Assembly: GCF_000018685.1 (NCBI RefSeq)
Contig: NC_010001.1
Coordinates: forward strand, 1,070,001-1,134,000
Length of the DNA stretch: 64,000 bases
From: Lachnoclostridium phytofermentans ISDg
GTDB lineage: Bacteria; Bacillota; Clostridia; Lachnospirales; Lachnospiraceae
Reading direction: 5' to 3'
Under the pieces are notes generated by a model. The model searched no databases, was not told where the DNA came from, and was given only the letters and a program-made list of their open reading frames with translations. This document shows positions 37,042 through 46,722 of the stretch, in pieces. The position numbers and the translations under genes are program-made. Positions within the stretch are counted from its first letter, which is position 1. Each line of letters opens with the position of its first letter.

Positions 37042-40000
37042 ATGTTTGACAACAAAGGAAGATTTGTCATAAAAAATTACTTGAAAGAGAGTACTTTTGC
37101 AAGTTTCTTACCTGGAATTAGCGGGAAATACGGAATTCCAATTTGGTGTTTTTATGTGAACCGGGGACAGGCGGTTACAAGTTTTGGAGTTCTAGATAAG
37201 GATCATTCCATTATGGAATTTTATCCTGCTCATCAGGCTTATCAGATGACGAAAACCAATGGATTTCGTACATTTTTAAAGATTGACCACTCCTATACAG
37301 AAGCATTCTCTGATGCGGAACGAGAACATGCGATGTACATCGGAATGAATGAATTAGTATTAGAGGATAGAATTGATGATAAGATATGTGTTACTGTTAC
37401 CTACTTTACTCTTCCAAATGTTGCTCTAGGTGGATTAGTTCGAAAAGTGACTGTTAAGAACATTGGTAATACGGAGCATATGGTGGAATTACTAGATGGA
37501 ATGCCTTCTCTAATTCCTTATGGAGTAAGTCTTAATTCTATGAAAGAGATGGGGCAGACAACCAAAGCATGGATGCAGGTTGAGAATTTATCAGAGCGTT
37601 TACCATTTTTTAAAGTGAGAGCCAGTATGGAGGATTCCGCCTGTGTACAGGAAGTAATTGGAGGTCATTTTTCCTTTGCTTATGATGGCGAAGAGTTTTT
37701 ACCGGTACTGGTTGATCCCTATGTAGTTTTTGATTACGATACTTCTCTTACGAATGCAATTGGCTTTCGAGAGGGAGAATTAAATGATTTGCTTGGGAAG
37801 AACCAGGTAGTAACAAATAATCTTCCTTGTAGCTTTTTTGCAAAGCAGAAATTATTAATGCAGGGAGAAGAATTTACAATTCACGAAGTAATTGGGCAAG
37901 CTCAGAGTATTAAGATAGTTAGAGATTTTGCTGCTCGCTGTGAGACAAAAGGATATTTTAAAAAGAAATACGAAGAGGCAATCTCCTTAACAGACGAACT
38001 TTGTAAGGGAATTGAGACAAAAACTGCATCGCCTGCGTTTGATGCCTATTGTAAACAAACATACCTAGATAATATCTTACGTGGTGGTTATCCAATCAAG
38101 TTAGGAAAGGATAAAATATTTTATCTTTATTCTAGAAAACATGGAGATATCGAGAGAGACTATAACTTCTTTAGTATGCTACCTGAGTACTATTCACAAG
38201 GAAATGCAAATTTTAGGGATGTTAACCAAAACAGACGTTGTGATGTGTTGTTTTCACCGTATGTTGAAAAAGAGTGTATTAAAACCTTTTATAACCTAAT
38301 TCAAATGGATGGTTATAATCCACTTGCTGTACAAAAAGCTACGTTTTATGTTCCAATTGATAAAATAGAAGAGGCCATCTCAATGCTACCAATGAAGGAA
38401 AAGGAAAATGGTTACAACTTCTTTCAAAACTCTTTTACTCCGGGAAGTTTCTTAGGATTTCTAGAACAACATGGTTGTTCAGATAGGAAAACGCTAGAGG
38501 ATACTTTAGCGTTTGTAATGGAGTTATCCGAAAATGAAATCGCAGCTTCCTTTGGAGAAGGATACTGGGTAGATCATTGGACTTATAATTTGGATTTGAT
38601 AGAAGCTTACCTTTTAATCTACCCAGAAAGGGAAGAAGAGTTATTTTATAAAGATAATACCTATACATATTTTGAATCGAAGGCAATCGTAAAAAGAAGA
38701 CAAAACCGTTATGTGGAGACTAAAAATGGACTTCGCCAATATCAATCATTAGATAAGTTAAGTAAAAAAGATGTGGAGCATAAGCAATTACGTTGCGAAT
38801 ATGGAAAAGGACCTGTGTATGAAACCTCCTTAATTGAAAAACTTCTATTATTAGTCTCTATAAAATTTGCGACCCTTGATAGTGAAGGAATGGGAATTGA
38901 GATGGAAGCAGGGAAACCTGGATGGTATGATGCCCTAAATGGTTTGCCGGGAATCTTTGGTTCTTCTATGTGTGAGACAATAGAACTGGAAAGAATGATT
39001 TCGTTTGTTTTAAATATTGTGAAACGTTACCCTAATAATATTCCAGTAGCTTTGGAAATAAAAGAACTGATGGAAAAACTTTATGAAGTATCAAGTAGAG
39101 ATATCACTTCCATGGAGGTATGGAATTTAAAGAATAATATCAAGGAAGACTATAGAGAAAAAACGAAATTAGGTGTTGAGGGTACAAAAGAGATTTTATC
39201 GGTAGAAGATATCAGAGCTATGCTTACTTCTTGGTCTTTCACAGTAAAGAATGGTATAAAGAAAGCAGTAGAACTTGGAAAAGGAATCTGTCCTACATAT
39301 TTTTACTATAAGGTAAAAGAGTATGAAAAGACGGAGGATGGAATATTCGTCAAAGCGTTTGAACTTATTACTATGCCTTATTTCTTAGAAGGTCCAGTAC
39401 GTTTTTTAAAGTTAGAACATAGCAAAGAGGAAAAGAAGGCTTTATATAATGTTGTAAAATCGAGTAATCTGTATGATCGTAAGCTTAAGATGTATAAGGT
39501 GAATGAATCACTACATACAGCATCGTTTGAAATAGGTCGTTCCACCGCATTTACACCGGGTTGGCTTGAAAATGAATCTATCTGGCTTCATATGGAATAT
39601 AAATACTACTTAGAGTTATTAAAATCTGGACTATATGAAGAATATTTTGAAGATTTTAAGAATGGGCTAATTCCTTTTCTTGATGAAAAGATGTATGGAA
39701 GAAGTATCTTAGAGAATTCTTCTTTCTTGGCAAGTAGTGCAAATCCGGATGAAAAGATTCACGGGAAGGGATTTGTAGCAAGACTTAGTGGTTCAACCGC
39801 TGAATTTATTCATATGTGGCAGATCATGATGTTTGGCCATAAGCCATTTCGCTTTGAGCAGGATGAACTTCATCTGGCATTAGAACCAATCCTTCCGGAG
39901 TATTTAATTGGTGAAGATGGTGTAGTAGAGGCAACACTTCTTGGTACGATACCAATAAGTTATAAGCTATCAAAGAAGAAAGCATTAATACCTGGAACTT

Positions 40001-40134
40001 ATCAAGTAGAAAGCTATACCTTACAGTATCAAAGTGGTGAAACAGCACAGATTTTAGATTCCAAGCTTCCAAGCAAAGAATCGTTTGATGTTAGAGAAGG
40101 AAGAGTAAAAAGCATCTGCGTTTCTATTCGATAG
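37042..40134 (+). CDS. Large GH94-like glycoside phosphorylase
   Basis: A 1030-residue protein without a signal peptide. The N-terminal beta-sandwich (about 1-300) and (alpha/alpha)6 barrel resemble GH94. At the place of the GH94 catalytic motif it reads KPGWYDALNGLPGIFGSSM, with Asp630 as candidate acid; the classic DWND is WYD here. GEGYWVDHWTYNLDLIEAYL precedes it. The size and these changes recall the long 1,2-beta-oligoglucan phosphorylase-type branch rather than cellobiose phosphorylases, but the substrate is unproven. It follows the YesN-type regulator gene by 50 bp (GGAGGAG before the ATG) and probably belongs to that transcript. Confidence 0.7.
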   Translation: MFDNKGRFVIKNYLKESTFASFLPGISGKYGIPIWCFYVNRGQAVTSFGVLDKDHSIMEFYPAHQAYQMTKTNGFRTFLKIDHSYTEAFSDAEREHAMYIGMNELVLEDRIDDKICVTVTYFTLPNVALGGLVRKVTVKNIGNTEHMVELLDGMPSLIPYGVSLNSMKEMGQTTKAWMQVENLSERLPFFKVRASMEDSACVQEVIGGHFSFAYDGEEFLPVLVDPYVVFDYDTSLTNAIGFREGELNDLLGKNQVVTNNLPCSFFAKQKLLMQGEEFTIHEVIGQAQSIKIVRDFAARCETKGYFKKKYEEAISLTDELCKGIETKTASPAFDAYCKQTYLDNILRGGYPIKLGKDKIFYLYSRKHGDIERDYNFFSMLPEYYSQGNANFRDVNQNRRCDVLFSPYVEKECIKTFYNLIQMDGYNPLAVQKATFYVPIDKIEEAISMLPMKEKENGYNFFQNSFTPGSFLGFLEQHGCSDRKTLEDTLAFVMELSENEIAASFGEGYWVDHWTYNLDLIEAYLLIYPEREEELFYKDNTYTYFESKAIVKRRQNRYVETKNGLRQYQSLDKLSKKDVEHKQLRCEYGKGPVYETSLIEKLLLLVSIKFATLDSEGMGIEMEAGKPGWYDALNGLPGIFGSSMCETIELERMISFVLNIVKRYPNNIPVALEIKELMEKLYEVSSRDITSMEVWNLKNNIKEDYREKTKLGVEGTKEILSVEDIRAMLTSWSFTVKNGIKKAVELGKGICPTYFYYKVKEYEKTEDGIFVKAFELITMPYFLEGPVRFLKLEHSKEEKKALYNVVKSSNLYDRKLKMYKVNESLHTASFEIGRSTAFTPGWLENESIWLHMEYKYYLELLKSGLYEEYFEDFKNGLIPFLDEKMYGRSILENSSFLASSANPDEKIHGKGFVARLSGSTAEFIHMWQIMMFGHKPFRFEQDELHLALEPILPEYLIGEDGVVEATLLGTIPISYKLSKKKALIPGTYQVESYTLQYQSGETAQILDSKLPSKESFDVREGRVKSICVSIR

Positions 40135-40208
40135 AAGAGCATGTACAGGGAGTAGGTTAATAATTTGTACTTAATTCATAGTATAATTAGCTAACCCAAT
40201 CGAATGAA

Positions 40209-40251
40209 ACAAGAAAAAGTAAATCACGGACTTTTCTTTGCCATGAATAAA
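40209..40251 (+). repeat. Dispersed palindromic element, copy 3
   Basis: ACAAGAAAAAGT...ACTTTTCTTTGCCATGAATAAA, matching the copy at 10060. Confidence 0.65.
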
Positions 40252-40255
40252 ATGA

Positions 40256-40310
40256 AATAGGATAACAAAAAGGGGTTAGGTATACCTTTTTTGTTGTCCT
40301 ATTTTTCTTA
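40256..40310 (+). terminator. Strong terminator after the large phosphorylase gene
   Basis: AATAGGATAACAAAAAGG pairs with CCTTTTTTGTTGTCCTATT, followed by TTTTCTTA. Confidence 0.88.
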
Positions 40311-40558
40311 TATTGTTGTGTAGTTTGGTTTATACTTTTAAATATGGTGATATTCTATGTGAATTCATTAATTCATATATTGCAACATTCCTTTAAAATT
40401 CAAAAAAGCATACATAACGAAGCTTTAACTTGTAATTTCCCCTAAATTATTTATAATATAGTTTATCGGAATTTTGCGCTGCAAGTTTCGATAAAAAGCG
40501 CATTTTATGCTTTATGTGCTGCAATTCTAACGAAAAGATTTGAAAGGGGGCATAAACG
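40311..40558 (+). promoter_or_regulatory. Leader and promoter of the corA remnant
   Basis: TTGTAA, 16-bp spacer and TATAAT (about 40430-40460) form a plausible promoter. The leader after it has TTTATCG / CGATAAA and GCGC / GCGC complementary segments, and the sequence GCTGCAA-TTC-A-CGA/AAAG occurs twice. It is too short for an Mg-sensing M-box as I know it. Confidence 0.35.
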
Positions 40559-40669
40559 TTGCTTCAAATTTATAAAACCATGGAAGGTACGTTAAAGCAG
40601 TTAGAAGACTTTGAAGAAAATGTATGGGTGAATTTAACAAACCCTTCCCCCGAGGAGATAGCATTTTAA
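40559..40669 (+). pseudogene. Truncated CorA-type metal transporter gene
   Basis: A TTG start with a strong ribosome site (AAGGGGG, 8 bases) opens a 36-residue frame reading LLQIYKTMEGTLKQLEDFEE and ending VNLTNPSPEEIAF before a stop. This resembles the conserved beginning of CorA-like Mg/Co transporters (start, IYKT, then W-x-N/NPT-x-EE). No later part of such a protein is found in the next 100 bases. It is probably the remnant of a deleted gene whose promoter and ribosome site survive. Confidence 0.5.
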
Positions 40670-40772
40670 AATATACCTTTTTCTGCATTTTTGAAAAAAG
40701 TCGAGCACAAGTTTACTTTAAATCCTCAAGAAAACTTCAACTATGCGAAAAGCCGCATGATAGGGAGGTCAT

Positions 40773-41921
40773 ATGAATACTAAGTGTTTAGAGCAATTGA
40801 CAGAAATTTTGGAAAGTGAAGTTTCAAGTGGTAAGCTAAAAGGGTGTTCCCTCTTAGTACAACACAAAAATGAGAGAGTGTTTCAACATTCCTTTGGTAC
40901 GGATCAATGTGATTCCATCTACCGTATCTTTTCTATGACAAAGCCAGTTACTGCAATCGCAACCATGATATTGTATGAACGAGGATTACTTGATTTATTT
41001 GATCCGATATCGAAGTATCTAAAAGGGTTTTGTAATCAGACCGTTCTTGATACAGAGGGGGAGAGACCTGTAAAGAAAGAGGTAACCATACAACATCTCC
41101 TTAATATGACATCTGGCATTGTGTATCCTGAAAAGCTGTATCCTGCTGGTGCTAAATTTGAAGAGCTTGTAGAACAATTTAAAAAAGATAATACGCATCC
41201 GACCACTATACAAATATCCAACTTGGTAGGTCAAGCACCATTAGCCTTTGAGCCTGGTCAGGAATGGGCATATGGCGCATCTGCTGATGTACTAGGCGGT
41301 ATTGTGGAAACTATTAGTGGTATGAGGTATGGAGATTTTTTAAAGAAAGAGATATTTGAACCACTTGGTATGAAAGATACCGGGTTTTATTTAGAGGACG
41401 ATAAAAAAGAACGACTTGTTCCTATGTATAAGAAAGATGCAGATGGTAACTTAGTGGAGATAACCAAAGATGATTTAACAAATCATTTTGTAGTAAACCC
41501 AGATTCAAAACCATCTTATGAATTAGGTGGCGCAGGACTTTATTCCACAGTAGAGGACTACAGTAAATTTGCTGGAATGCTACTTAGTTATGGTACTTAT
41601 AAAGGGGTAAGAATACTTGGAAGAAAAACCATTGAATTTATATCTCAAAATCAATTGACTAGTAATCAACAAAAATCTATTTGGTTTGATAGTATGTATG
41701 GCTATGGTTATGGTAACTTGATGCGGATAATGATGGATCAAAGCCTAGCAGGTAGCAATGGAAGTATTGGAGAATACGGTTGGGACGGGCTACCTGGAAC
41801 CTATTTTATGGTAGATCCAACAGAGGAATTAACACTTATCTATATGCAACAGAATTTACATGGAGCTGACCAAAGCCTAAGGAGAAAGATGCGTCAGATT
41901 GTTTATGGTTCGCTCCTCTAA
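40773..41921 (+). CDS. Beta-lactamase-fold serine hydrolase (class C / EstB-like)
   Basis: A 382-residue protein without a signal peptide. The catalytic Ser-x-x-Lys is SMTK (in RIFSMTKPVTA, about residue 52), and the second motif is probably YGA in WAYGASADVLGG (Tyr about residue 168). GYGYGNLM and the late GWDGLPGTYF segment fit the active-site region of this family. Such cytoplasmic members are usually esterases or D-amino-acid-related peptidases rather than antibiotic-destroying enzymes. GGGAGG lies a little close to the ATG. It is transcribed alone downstream of the corA remnant. Confidence 0.88.
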   Translation: MNTKCLEQLTEILESEVSSGKLKGCSLLVQHKNERVFQHSFGTDQCDSIYRIFSMTKPVTAIATMILYERGLLDLFDPISKYLKGFCNQTVLDTEGERPVKKEVTIQHLLNMTSGIVYPEKLYPAGAKFEELVEQFKKDNTHPTTIQISNLVGQAPLAFEPGQEWAYGASADVLGGIVETISGMRYGDFLKKEIFEPLGMKDTGFYLEDDKKERLVPMYKKDADGNLVEITKDDLTNHFVVNPDSKPSYELGGAGLYSTVEDYSKFAGMLLSYGTYKGVRILGRKTIEFISQNQLTSNQQKSIWFDSMYGYGYGNLMRIMMDQSLAGSNGSIGEYGWDGLPGTYFMVDPTEELTLIYMQQNLHGADQSLRRKMRQIVYGSLL

Positions 41922-41988
41922 GTACTATTAATAACTTATACAATCGCATTTTATAAAACACTCAATATAAACTTTCCTTCATTAATTC

Positions 41989-42152
41989 GTGTGAAATACT
42001 CTTTATTTCACACAAATTTAAGGGAGATACATAGAAAGCCAACACTGTTTTACTTGCCTTTATTTTTAAGTTATTCTATTGTTTACTTAATTCTTTGGTA
42101 AACTATAGATAAGAGCTTCTATTAAGGCAAGGAAAGCTATGTGTTGGCTTAA
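41989..42152 (+). other. Paired hairpins in the region before the two-component genes
   Basis: First, a perfect hairpin GTGTGAAATA / TATTTCACAC (41989-42013). Then a long nested structure: AAGCCAACAC (42036-42045) pairs with GTGTTGGCTT (42141-42150), CTTGCCTT (42053-42060) pairs with AAGGCAAG (42124-42131), and GTTTAC/GTAAAC pair inside. A T-rich tail follows. The region may terminate the upstream gene or act as an RNA element for the next one. The rest of the 430-bp gap shows nothing clear. Confidence 0.45.
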
Positions 42153-42354
42153 TTTTTAATCAAAATACTAAAAATATTAAGAAATTCTTTCGTTTTACAA
42201 CAAGGTGTTTTATCGACTTATCTAGTATGATAAGCTTAATGAGTAATCGAAAGGGTATAACAGTACCACATCTGCAGGTAGAGGTGGAAGGTTATGGGGC
42301 TAGATTTTATGAGATAGAAAGAAATTCGTTAGATTAGAATTGGAGGAATAGAAC

Positions 42355-43065
42355 ATGGAATCATATCACGTTTTAATCGTTGAAGATGATAGAGAAATAC
42401 TAGAAGGAATAGGAATCTATTTAAGAAATCAAGGCTACACCGTATTTCAGGCTGAAAACGGTAAAAAGGGGTTGGAAATTATGCAAAATGAAACCATCCA
42501 CCTTGCGATTGTAGATATTATGATGCCTGTTATGGATGGTATCACCATGACCATGAAGTTAAGAGAAAATTTTGATTTTCCTGTTATTATGCTATCTGCA
42601 AAATCTGAGGAAATTGATAAAGTGACAGGACTAAATATTGGTGCAGATGATTATGTGACAAAACCCTTCACGCCAATGGAGTTAATGGCTAGAGTTAATT
42701 CACATCTCCGTCGTTATTCGAGATATCTAAAGGCGGTAGATTCCAAGGAAGAGAAAGAACCTGAGAATTATTATGTTGTAGGGGGACTGGAATTAAATGA
42801 AGATACGGTAGAGGTATCTGTAGATGGAAGAGCTGTGAAGTTAACACCGATTGAGTTTAAGATTTTACTACTCTTAATAAAAAATCCAGGTAGAGTATTC
42901 TCACCGGATGAAATCTATGAGCGAGTATGGAATGAAAAACCAATCACTACCGACACCATTATGGTACACGTTAGAAGAATTAGAGAAAAAATTGAAATTA
43001 ATCCTAAAGAACCAAAATATCTAAAGGTTGTATGGGGAGTTGGCTATAAAATCGAGAAATATTAG
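42355..43065 (+). CDS. OmpR-family response regulator
   Basis: A 236-residue regulator. The receiver has phospho-acceptor Asp54 in VDIMMPVMDG, Ser in MLSAKSEE and Lys in TKPF. The winged-helix output (about 135-235) has LTPIEFKILLLLIKNPGRVF and TIMVHVRRIREKIE, typical of the OmpR/PhoB class. GGAGG lies before the ATG. It precedes a large histidine kinase gene by 21 bp. The target and signal are not evident; VanR-like regulation is possible but not shown. Confidence 0.93.
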   Translation: MESYHVLIVEDDREILEGIGIYLRNQGYTVFQAENGKKGLEIMQNETIHLAIVDIMMPVMDGITMTMKLRENFDFPVIMLSAKSEEIDKVTGLNIGADDYVTKPFTPMELMARVNSHLRRYSRYLKAVDSKEEKEPENYYVVGGLELNEDTVEVSVDGRAVKLTPIEFKILLLLIKNPGRVFSPDEIYERVWNEKPITTDTIMVHVRRIREKIEINPKEPKYLKVVWGVGYKIEKY

Positions 43066-43086
43066 AAATATCAGTGGAGGTATGTA

Positions 43087-45621
43087 ATGGACTCAATAAA
43101 TAATAAAGAAAGTGAAGAACAAGTAACACAGGCAAATGGTAAATCTCCGTTACTTGGAAATGTTATCGGTGTCTTATTAGTGATTGTTTTACTGCTTGGA
43201 GTAAGCATCACTGCTGTAGATGTTGTAAAGCAGCTCTGGGAAAATAGAAAAGAACAGATGGAAGACATTCGTTTTGATGCTCTGTTAGAATCGGGTTATG
43301 GTCTTTACTTAAGCGTCATGGAACAGAGAAATAATACTTATTCGGTAGAACCTATCGAAATATATCTTCCAAAACTAAAACAGTTAAGAGAAGAATATAG
43401 AATAAAGCAAGAAGAGATAGAGAAGAATCAAAAATTAGATCAGAAAGAAAGTTCAAATAGTAAAGATGGTTCAAATAATAAAGAAAGCTCAATTAATAAA
43501 GAAGATATCAATAATAAAGAAGGTTCCAACAAAGTAGACTTAAGTGAGGGCAATGACTCTAAAACCAATGAAGATTTAACGGATAGAACACAACAGGATG
43601 TTTATATTGATGAATCCTTCGACGATTATCCAGAGGATTATTTTGATTACAATACAGAAGAATATACGAATAATGAAATTTCAGAATATGATTTTCATGG
43701 AAATGAAATATATAGTTTTAATGAGAATATCTATGCCTTAAGAAATAATCTATATTATAGCCACTCCATCGATTTTGCAATCATTGATAGAAACAATAAT
43801 CGCTATCGAGAAATCTCAGGCGATGAAGATTTATTAACCTATTTATTAGAAAGTACCACTGTCGACTCTGCGATGGAAGAGAAATTAAAGGATACCTATG
43901 CTGGATATCTTGTGGTTGAGTATGATAGTAAAGGGATTGCTTCGATTCAAAAATCCTATGAAATTGATGCAGAAAAAGTATCGGGCATTCTTAAGAATGT
44001 AAGATTAGAAAATAATTCTTCTTACCTTTATCGTGACAAAACGTATCTTGATCTAAAGCCAGAAGATATTTCGTTCGTTGAGCCGACGAATGTTACTATG
44101 GTTTATGCAATAGAAAAGAATTATCAGGGGTTATTTGATTATCAATATAATTTTTTTGTGAATTATAATGGAAGTCAGATGCATGGATTAGTTATATTAA
44201 TATGCGTAGCGATTGGTGTTGTGGTTTTATTTGGAATTATCCTTTTTTGTATTCGCCCATTAGGGATTGGAAATGGTATCTTAAGTAGAATACCTCTTGA
44301 AATTAACGCGTTATTTATTATTGGAATTGCATTTGCGACAATTGGGATAGCTTATCTTAGTTCGTATTATCCAAGCGGCATTATTGAAGATTATCTTGAG
44401 AATGTTAACTTCTCTCCTTTTTTTGCAAGACTGTTAACCAATATTGCAATGTATGGAGGTTGGTTTCTTTATCTTGGAAGTATCTTTTTAGTACTGATAT
44501 CCGTCCTACAAGTATTTCGTAAAGGTTTGAAACGTTATCTAATAGAAAATGCGTTATTCATTCGTTTCTTTACATTTATAAATCGTAAAATTGGACGTAT
44601 GGTAAAGTCGATTCTTTCAGTAAAATCAAGTGATGCTGTGAATAAAACAGTATTAAAATATGTTTTAGTTAACTTTTTAGTTATCTTAATTATGTGTAGT
44701 ATCTGGTTTTTTGGTATCCCGGTACTTGTACTATACTCGATTCTCTTATATTATTTTATGAAAAAATATCTGACAGATTTAAAAGATAAGCATGACTATC
44801 TACTTTATGTTACTCATCAGATGGCACAAGGTAACCTTGAAGTACCAATTGAAAATGATATAGGTTTATTGAAACCACTTGGTGATGAGCTTAGCAAAAT
44901 ACAACATGGATTTAAAAGAGCGGTTGATGAAGAGGTAAAAAGCCAGAATATGAGAACAGAATTAATCACGAATGTCTCACATGATTTAAAGACACCATTA
45001 ACGGCAATTATCACTTATATAAATTTGTTAAAGGAAGATAACCTAACAAAGGAACAACAGATGGAGTATATTGATACCCTTGACCGTAAGTCGTTACGTT
45101 TAAAGCAATTAATTGAAGATTTATTCGAAGTTAGTAAAATTAACAGTAATAATATAACCTTAAATCCGGTGGAAGTTGATTTAGTAGAATTAATAAAGCA
45201 GGTTCAATTTGAACTAAGTGATCGTTTTGAAGAGACCGGAATCGATGTTCGTGTTCAGTTTCCAGAAGAGAAAGTTATCTTGAAGCTTGATAGTCAAAAG
45301 ACATATCGAATATTTGAAAATCTATTTGTAAATGTAATAAAGTACGCAATGCCCGGGACAAGAGCATATCTTACCGTACAATTACAGGAGGCTTCCGTTC
45401 AGATAACATTAAAAAATATTTCTGCGTCAGAACTTAATCTAACGCCAGAAGAAATTAGTGAGCGATTTATTCGAGGAGATAAATCAAGAAATACGGAAGG
45501 TTCTGGCTTAGGGCTTGCAATTGTAAAAAGCTTTGTAGAAATTCAAGGTGGACAAATCCAGATTGTTATGGATGGTGATTTATTTAAGGTGATAATTCGA
45601 TTTGCTAGAAGTAATAGATAA
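43087..45621 (+). CDS. Large membrane sensor histidine kinase
   Basis: An 844-residue kinase. A first membrane helix (about 22-44) precedes an extracellular domain of about 320 residues. This includes a low-complexity stretch (about 117-160) rich in Ser, Asn, Lys, with repeats like SNNKESSINKEDINNKEGSN, and an acidic Tyr/Asp patch (DYPEDYFDYNTEEYTNNE). Several more helices follow (about 360-570). The kinase core has phospho-His632 in NVSHDLKTPLTAI and an ATPase domain with GSGLGLAIVKSFVEIQGG. It pairs with the preceding OmpR-type regulator. Regulation of cell-envelope genes is plausible but unproven. Confidence 0.92.
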   Translation: MDSINNKESEEQVTQANGKSPLLGNVIGVLLVIVLLLGVSITAVDVVKQLWENRKEQMEDIRFDALLESGYGLYLSVMEQRNNTYSVEPIEIYLPKLKQLREEYRIKQEEIEKNQKLDQKESSNSKDGSNNKESSINKEDINNKEGSNKVDLSEGNDSKTNEDLTDRTQQDVYIDESFDDYPEDYFDYNTEEYTNNEISEYDFHGNEIYSFNENIYALRNNLYYSHSIDFAIIDRNNNRYREISGDEDLLTYLLESTTVDSAMEEKLKDTYAGYLVVEYDSKGIASIQKSYEIDAEKVSGILKNVRLENNSSYLYRDKTYLDLKPEDISFVEPTNVTMVYAIEKNYQGLFDYQYNFFVNYNGSQMHGLVILICVAIGVVVLFGIILFCIRPLGIGNGILSRIPLEINALFIIGIAFATIGIAYLSSYYPSGIIEDYLENVNFSPFFARLLTNIAMYGGWFLYLGSIFLVLISVLQVFRKGLKRYLIENALFIRFFTFINRKIGRMVKSILSVKSSDAVNKTVLKYVLVNFLVILIMCSIWFFGIPVLVLYSILLYYFMKKYLTDLKDKHDYLLYVTHQMAQGNLEVPIENDIGLLKPLGDELSKIQHGFKRAVDEEVKSQNMRTELITNVSHDLKTPLTAIITYINLLKEDNLTKEQQMEYIDTLDRKSLRLKQLIEDLFEVSKINSNNITLNPVEVDLVELIKQVQFELSDRFEETGIDVRVQFPEEKVILKLDSQKTYRIFENLFVNVIKYAMPGTRAYLTVQLQEASVQITLKNISASELNLTPEEISERFIRGDKSRNTEGSGLGLAIVKSFVEIQGGQIQIVMDGDLFKVIIRFARSNR

Positions 45622-45648
45622 TTAGTAGGTAATTTAATTTTACCTTAA

Positions 45649-45689
45649 ACAAGAAAAAAACTTTGCATACTTTTCCATGTCATAAATAA
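45649..45689 (+). repeat. Dispersed palindromic element, copy 4
   Basis: ACAAGAAAAAAA...ACTTTTCCATGTCATAAATAA, a degenerate copy of the element at 10060. Confidence 0.55.
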
Positions 45690-45691
45690 TA

Positions 45692-45750
45692 ATGCCAACT
45701 TTAAGTCTTATCTACATTTTTATAGATAAGATCTAAAGTTGGCATCGATT
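45692..45750. terminator. Strong bidirectional terminator
   Basis: ATGCCAACTTTAAGTCTTATCTA pairs with TAGATAAGATCTAAAGTTGGCAT, followed by CGATTTTTTATT. It lies between the convergent kinase and DegV genes. Confidence 0.9.
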
Positions 45751-45858
45751 TTTTATTAGAAATTGCTTTTCAATTTTCTATATATTTAAATATCTCCGAG
45801 GTATGTGTACCTTGCGATGAATTATGTTCTTAGCAACGCGCTTGGGAGCATTCAGTAC

Positions 45859-46722
45859 TTACTTCTCACTACCTACAAAGAATAGTGCAACAGTTCCAGG
45901 ACCAGCATGTGTTCCAATGGTTGGACAGATGTAATTTACCATGAAATTTGTGATTCCAAGTCGTTCCTTAATTAAATCTGCAACGAAATTTGCATCTTCA
46001 ATGCAATCGCCATGACTAATGAATACAACGTCATTTTCATATCCTTTAGATCTTTGTTCCATATTATCAACCAAGGTGGTTAAAGCCTTTTTACGACCTC
46101 TAACATTCGTAAGTGGAATTAAATGACCTTCGTTATCCACATGAAGTACTGGTTTTACATTGATTAAAGTACCAATGATTGCAGTGGTTTTGGATACACG
46201 TCCTCCACGATGTAGGTGAAATAGATTATCTACTGTGAATTGGTGACAGATATGATTTTTATTTTCTTCAATAAAGTTAACAACTTCGTCTAATGATTTT
46301 CCAGCTTCTTTTAATTGAACTGCTTTATATACCAAAAGTCCTTGTCCCATGGAGGCACAACAAGAATCAACGACTACAATTTTAGCATCAGGGTTTTCAT
46401 CGCATACTTCACGAGCAGTCACTGTAGCATTACTACAACTTCCGCTAAGAGCAGAAGAAAAACTAATATGAAGAACATCGACACCGGACTTTACTTGCTT
46501 TGTAAAAGATTCTAAAATAAATTCTGGATTAGAAGCCATAGTTGTTGGCATAAGACCATTTCTCATTCTATCATAAAAATCTTTTTGATCAAGATTCTTA
46601 TCACCACCGTAAATCTCTCCATCTAGATTATAGTATAATGGATGTATAAAGATATTATGTTCCTTCACGTATTCTAACGGAAGATCTGCAGTAGAATCAG
46701 TAGAAATAATAAAATCTCTCAT
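45859..46722 (-). CDS. DegV-family fatty-acid-binding protein
   Basis: A 287-residue protein. The N-terminus has the DegV signature ISTDSTADLP, then YYNLDGEIYGG, and the lipid-contact motif FSSALSGSCSNA; the C-terminus has HAGPGTVALFF. DegV (FakB-type) proteins bind a fatty acid for phosphorylation by FakA and entry into phospholipids. GGAG lies before the ATG. It is a single reverse-strand gene ending at the shared terminator. Confidence 0.93.
   Translation of the reverse strand: MRDFIISTDSTADLPLEYVKEHNIFIHPLYYNLDGEIYGGDKNLDQKDFYDRMRNGLMPTTMASNPEFILESFTKQVKSGVDVLHISFSSALSGSCSNATVTAREVCDENPDAKIVVVDSCCASMGQGLLVYKAVQLKEAGKSLDEVVNFIEENKNHICHQFTVDNLFHLHRGGRVSKTTAIIGTLINVKPVLHVDNEGHLIPLTNVRGRKKALTTLVDNMEQRSKGYENDVVFISHGDCIEDANFVADLIKERLGITNFMVNYICPTIGTHAGPGTVALFFVGSEK

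Noticed and set aside
40773..41921. Antibiotic-resistance beta-lactamase
   Set aside because: There is no signal peptide and the motifs suit the broader esterase/peptidase group, so resistance is not supported.
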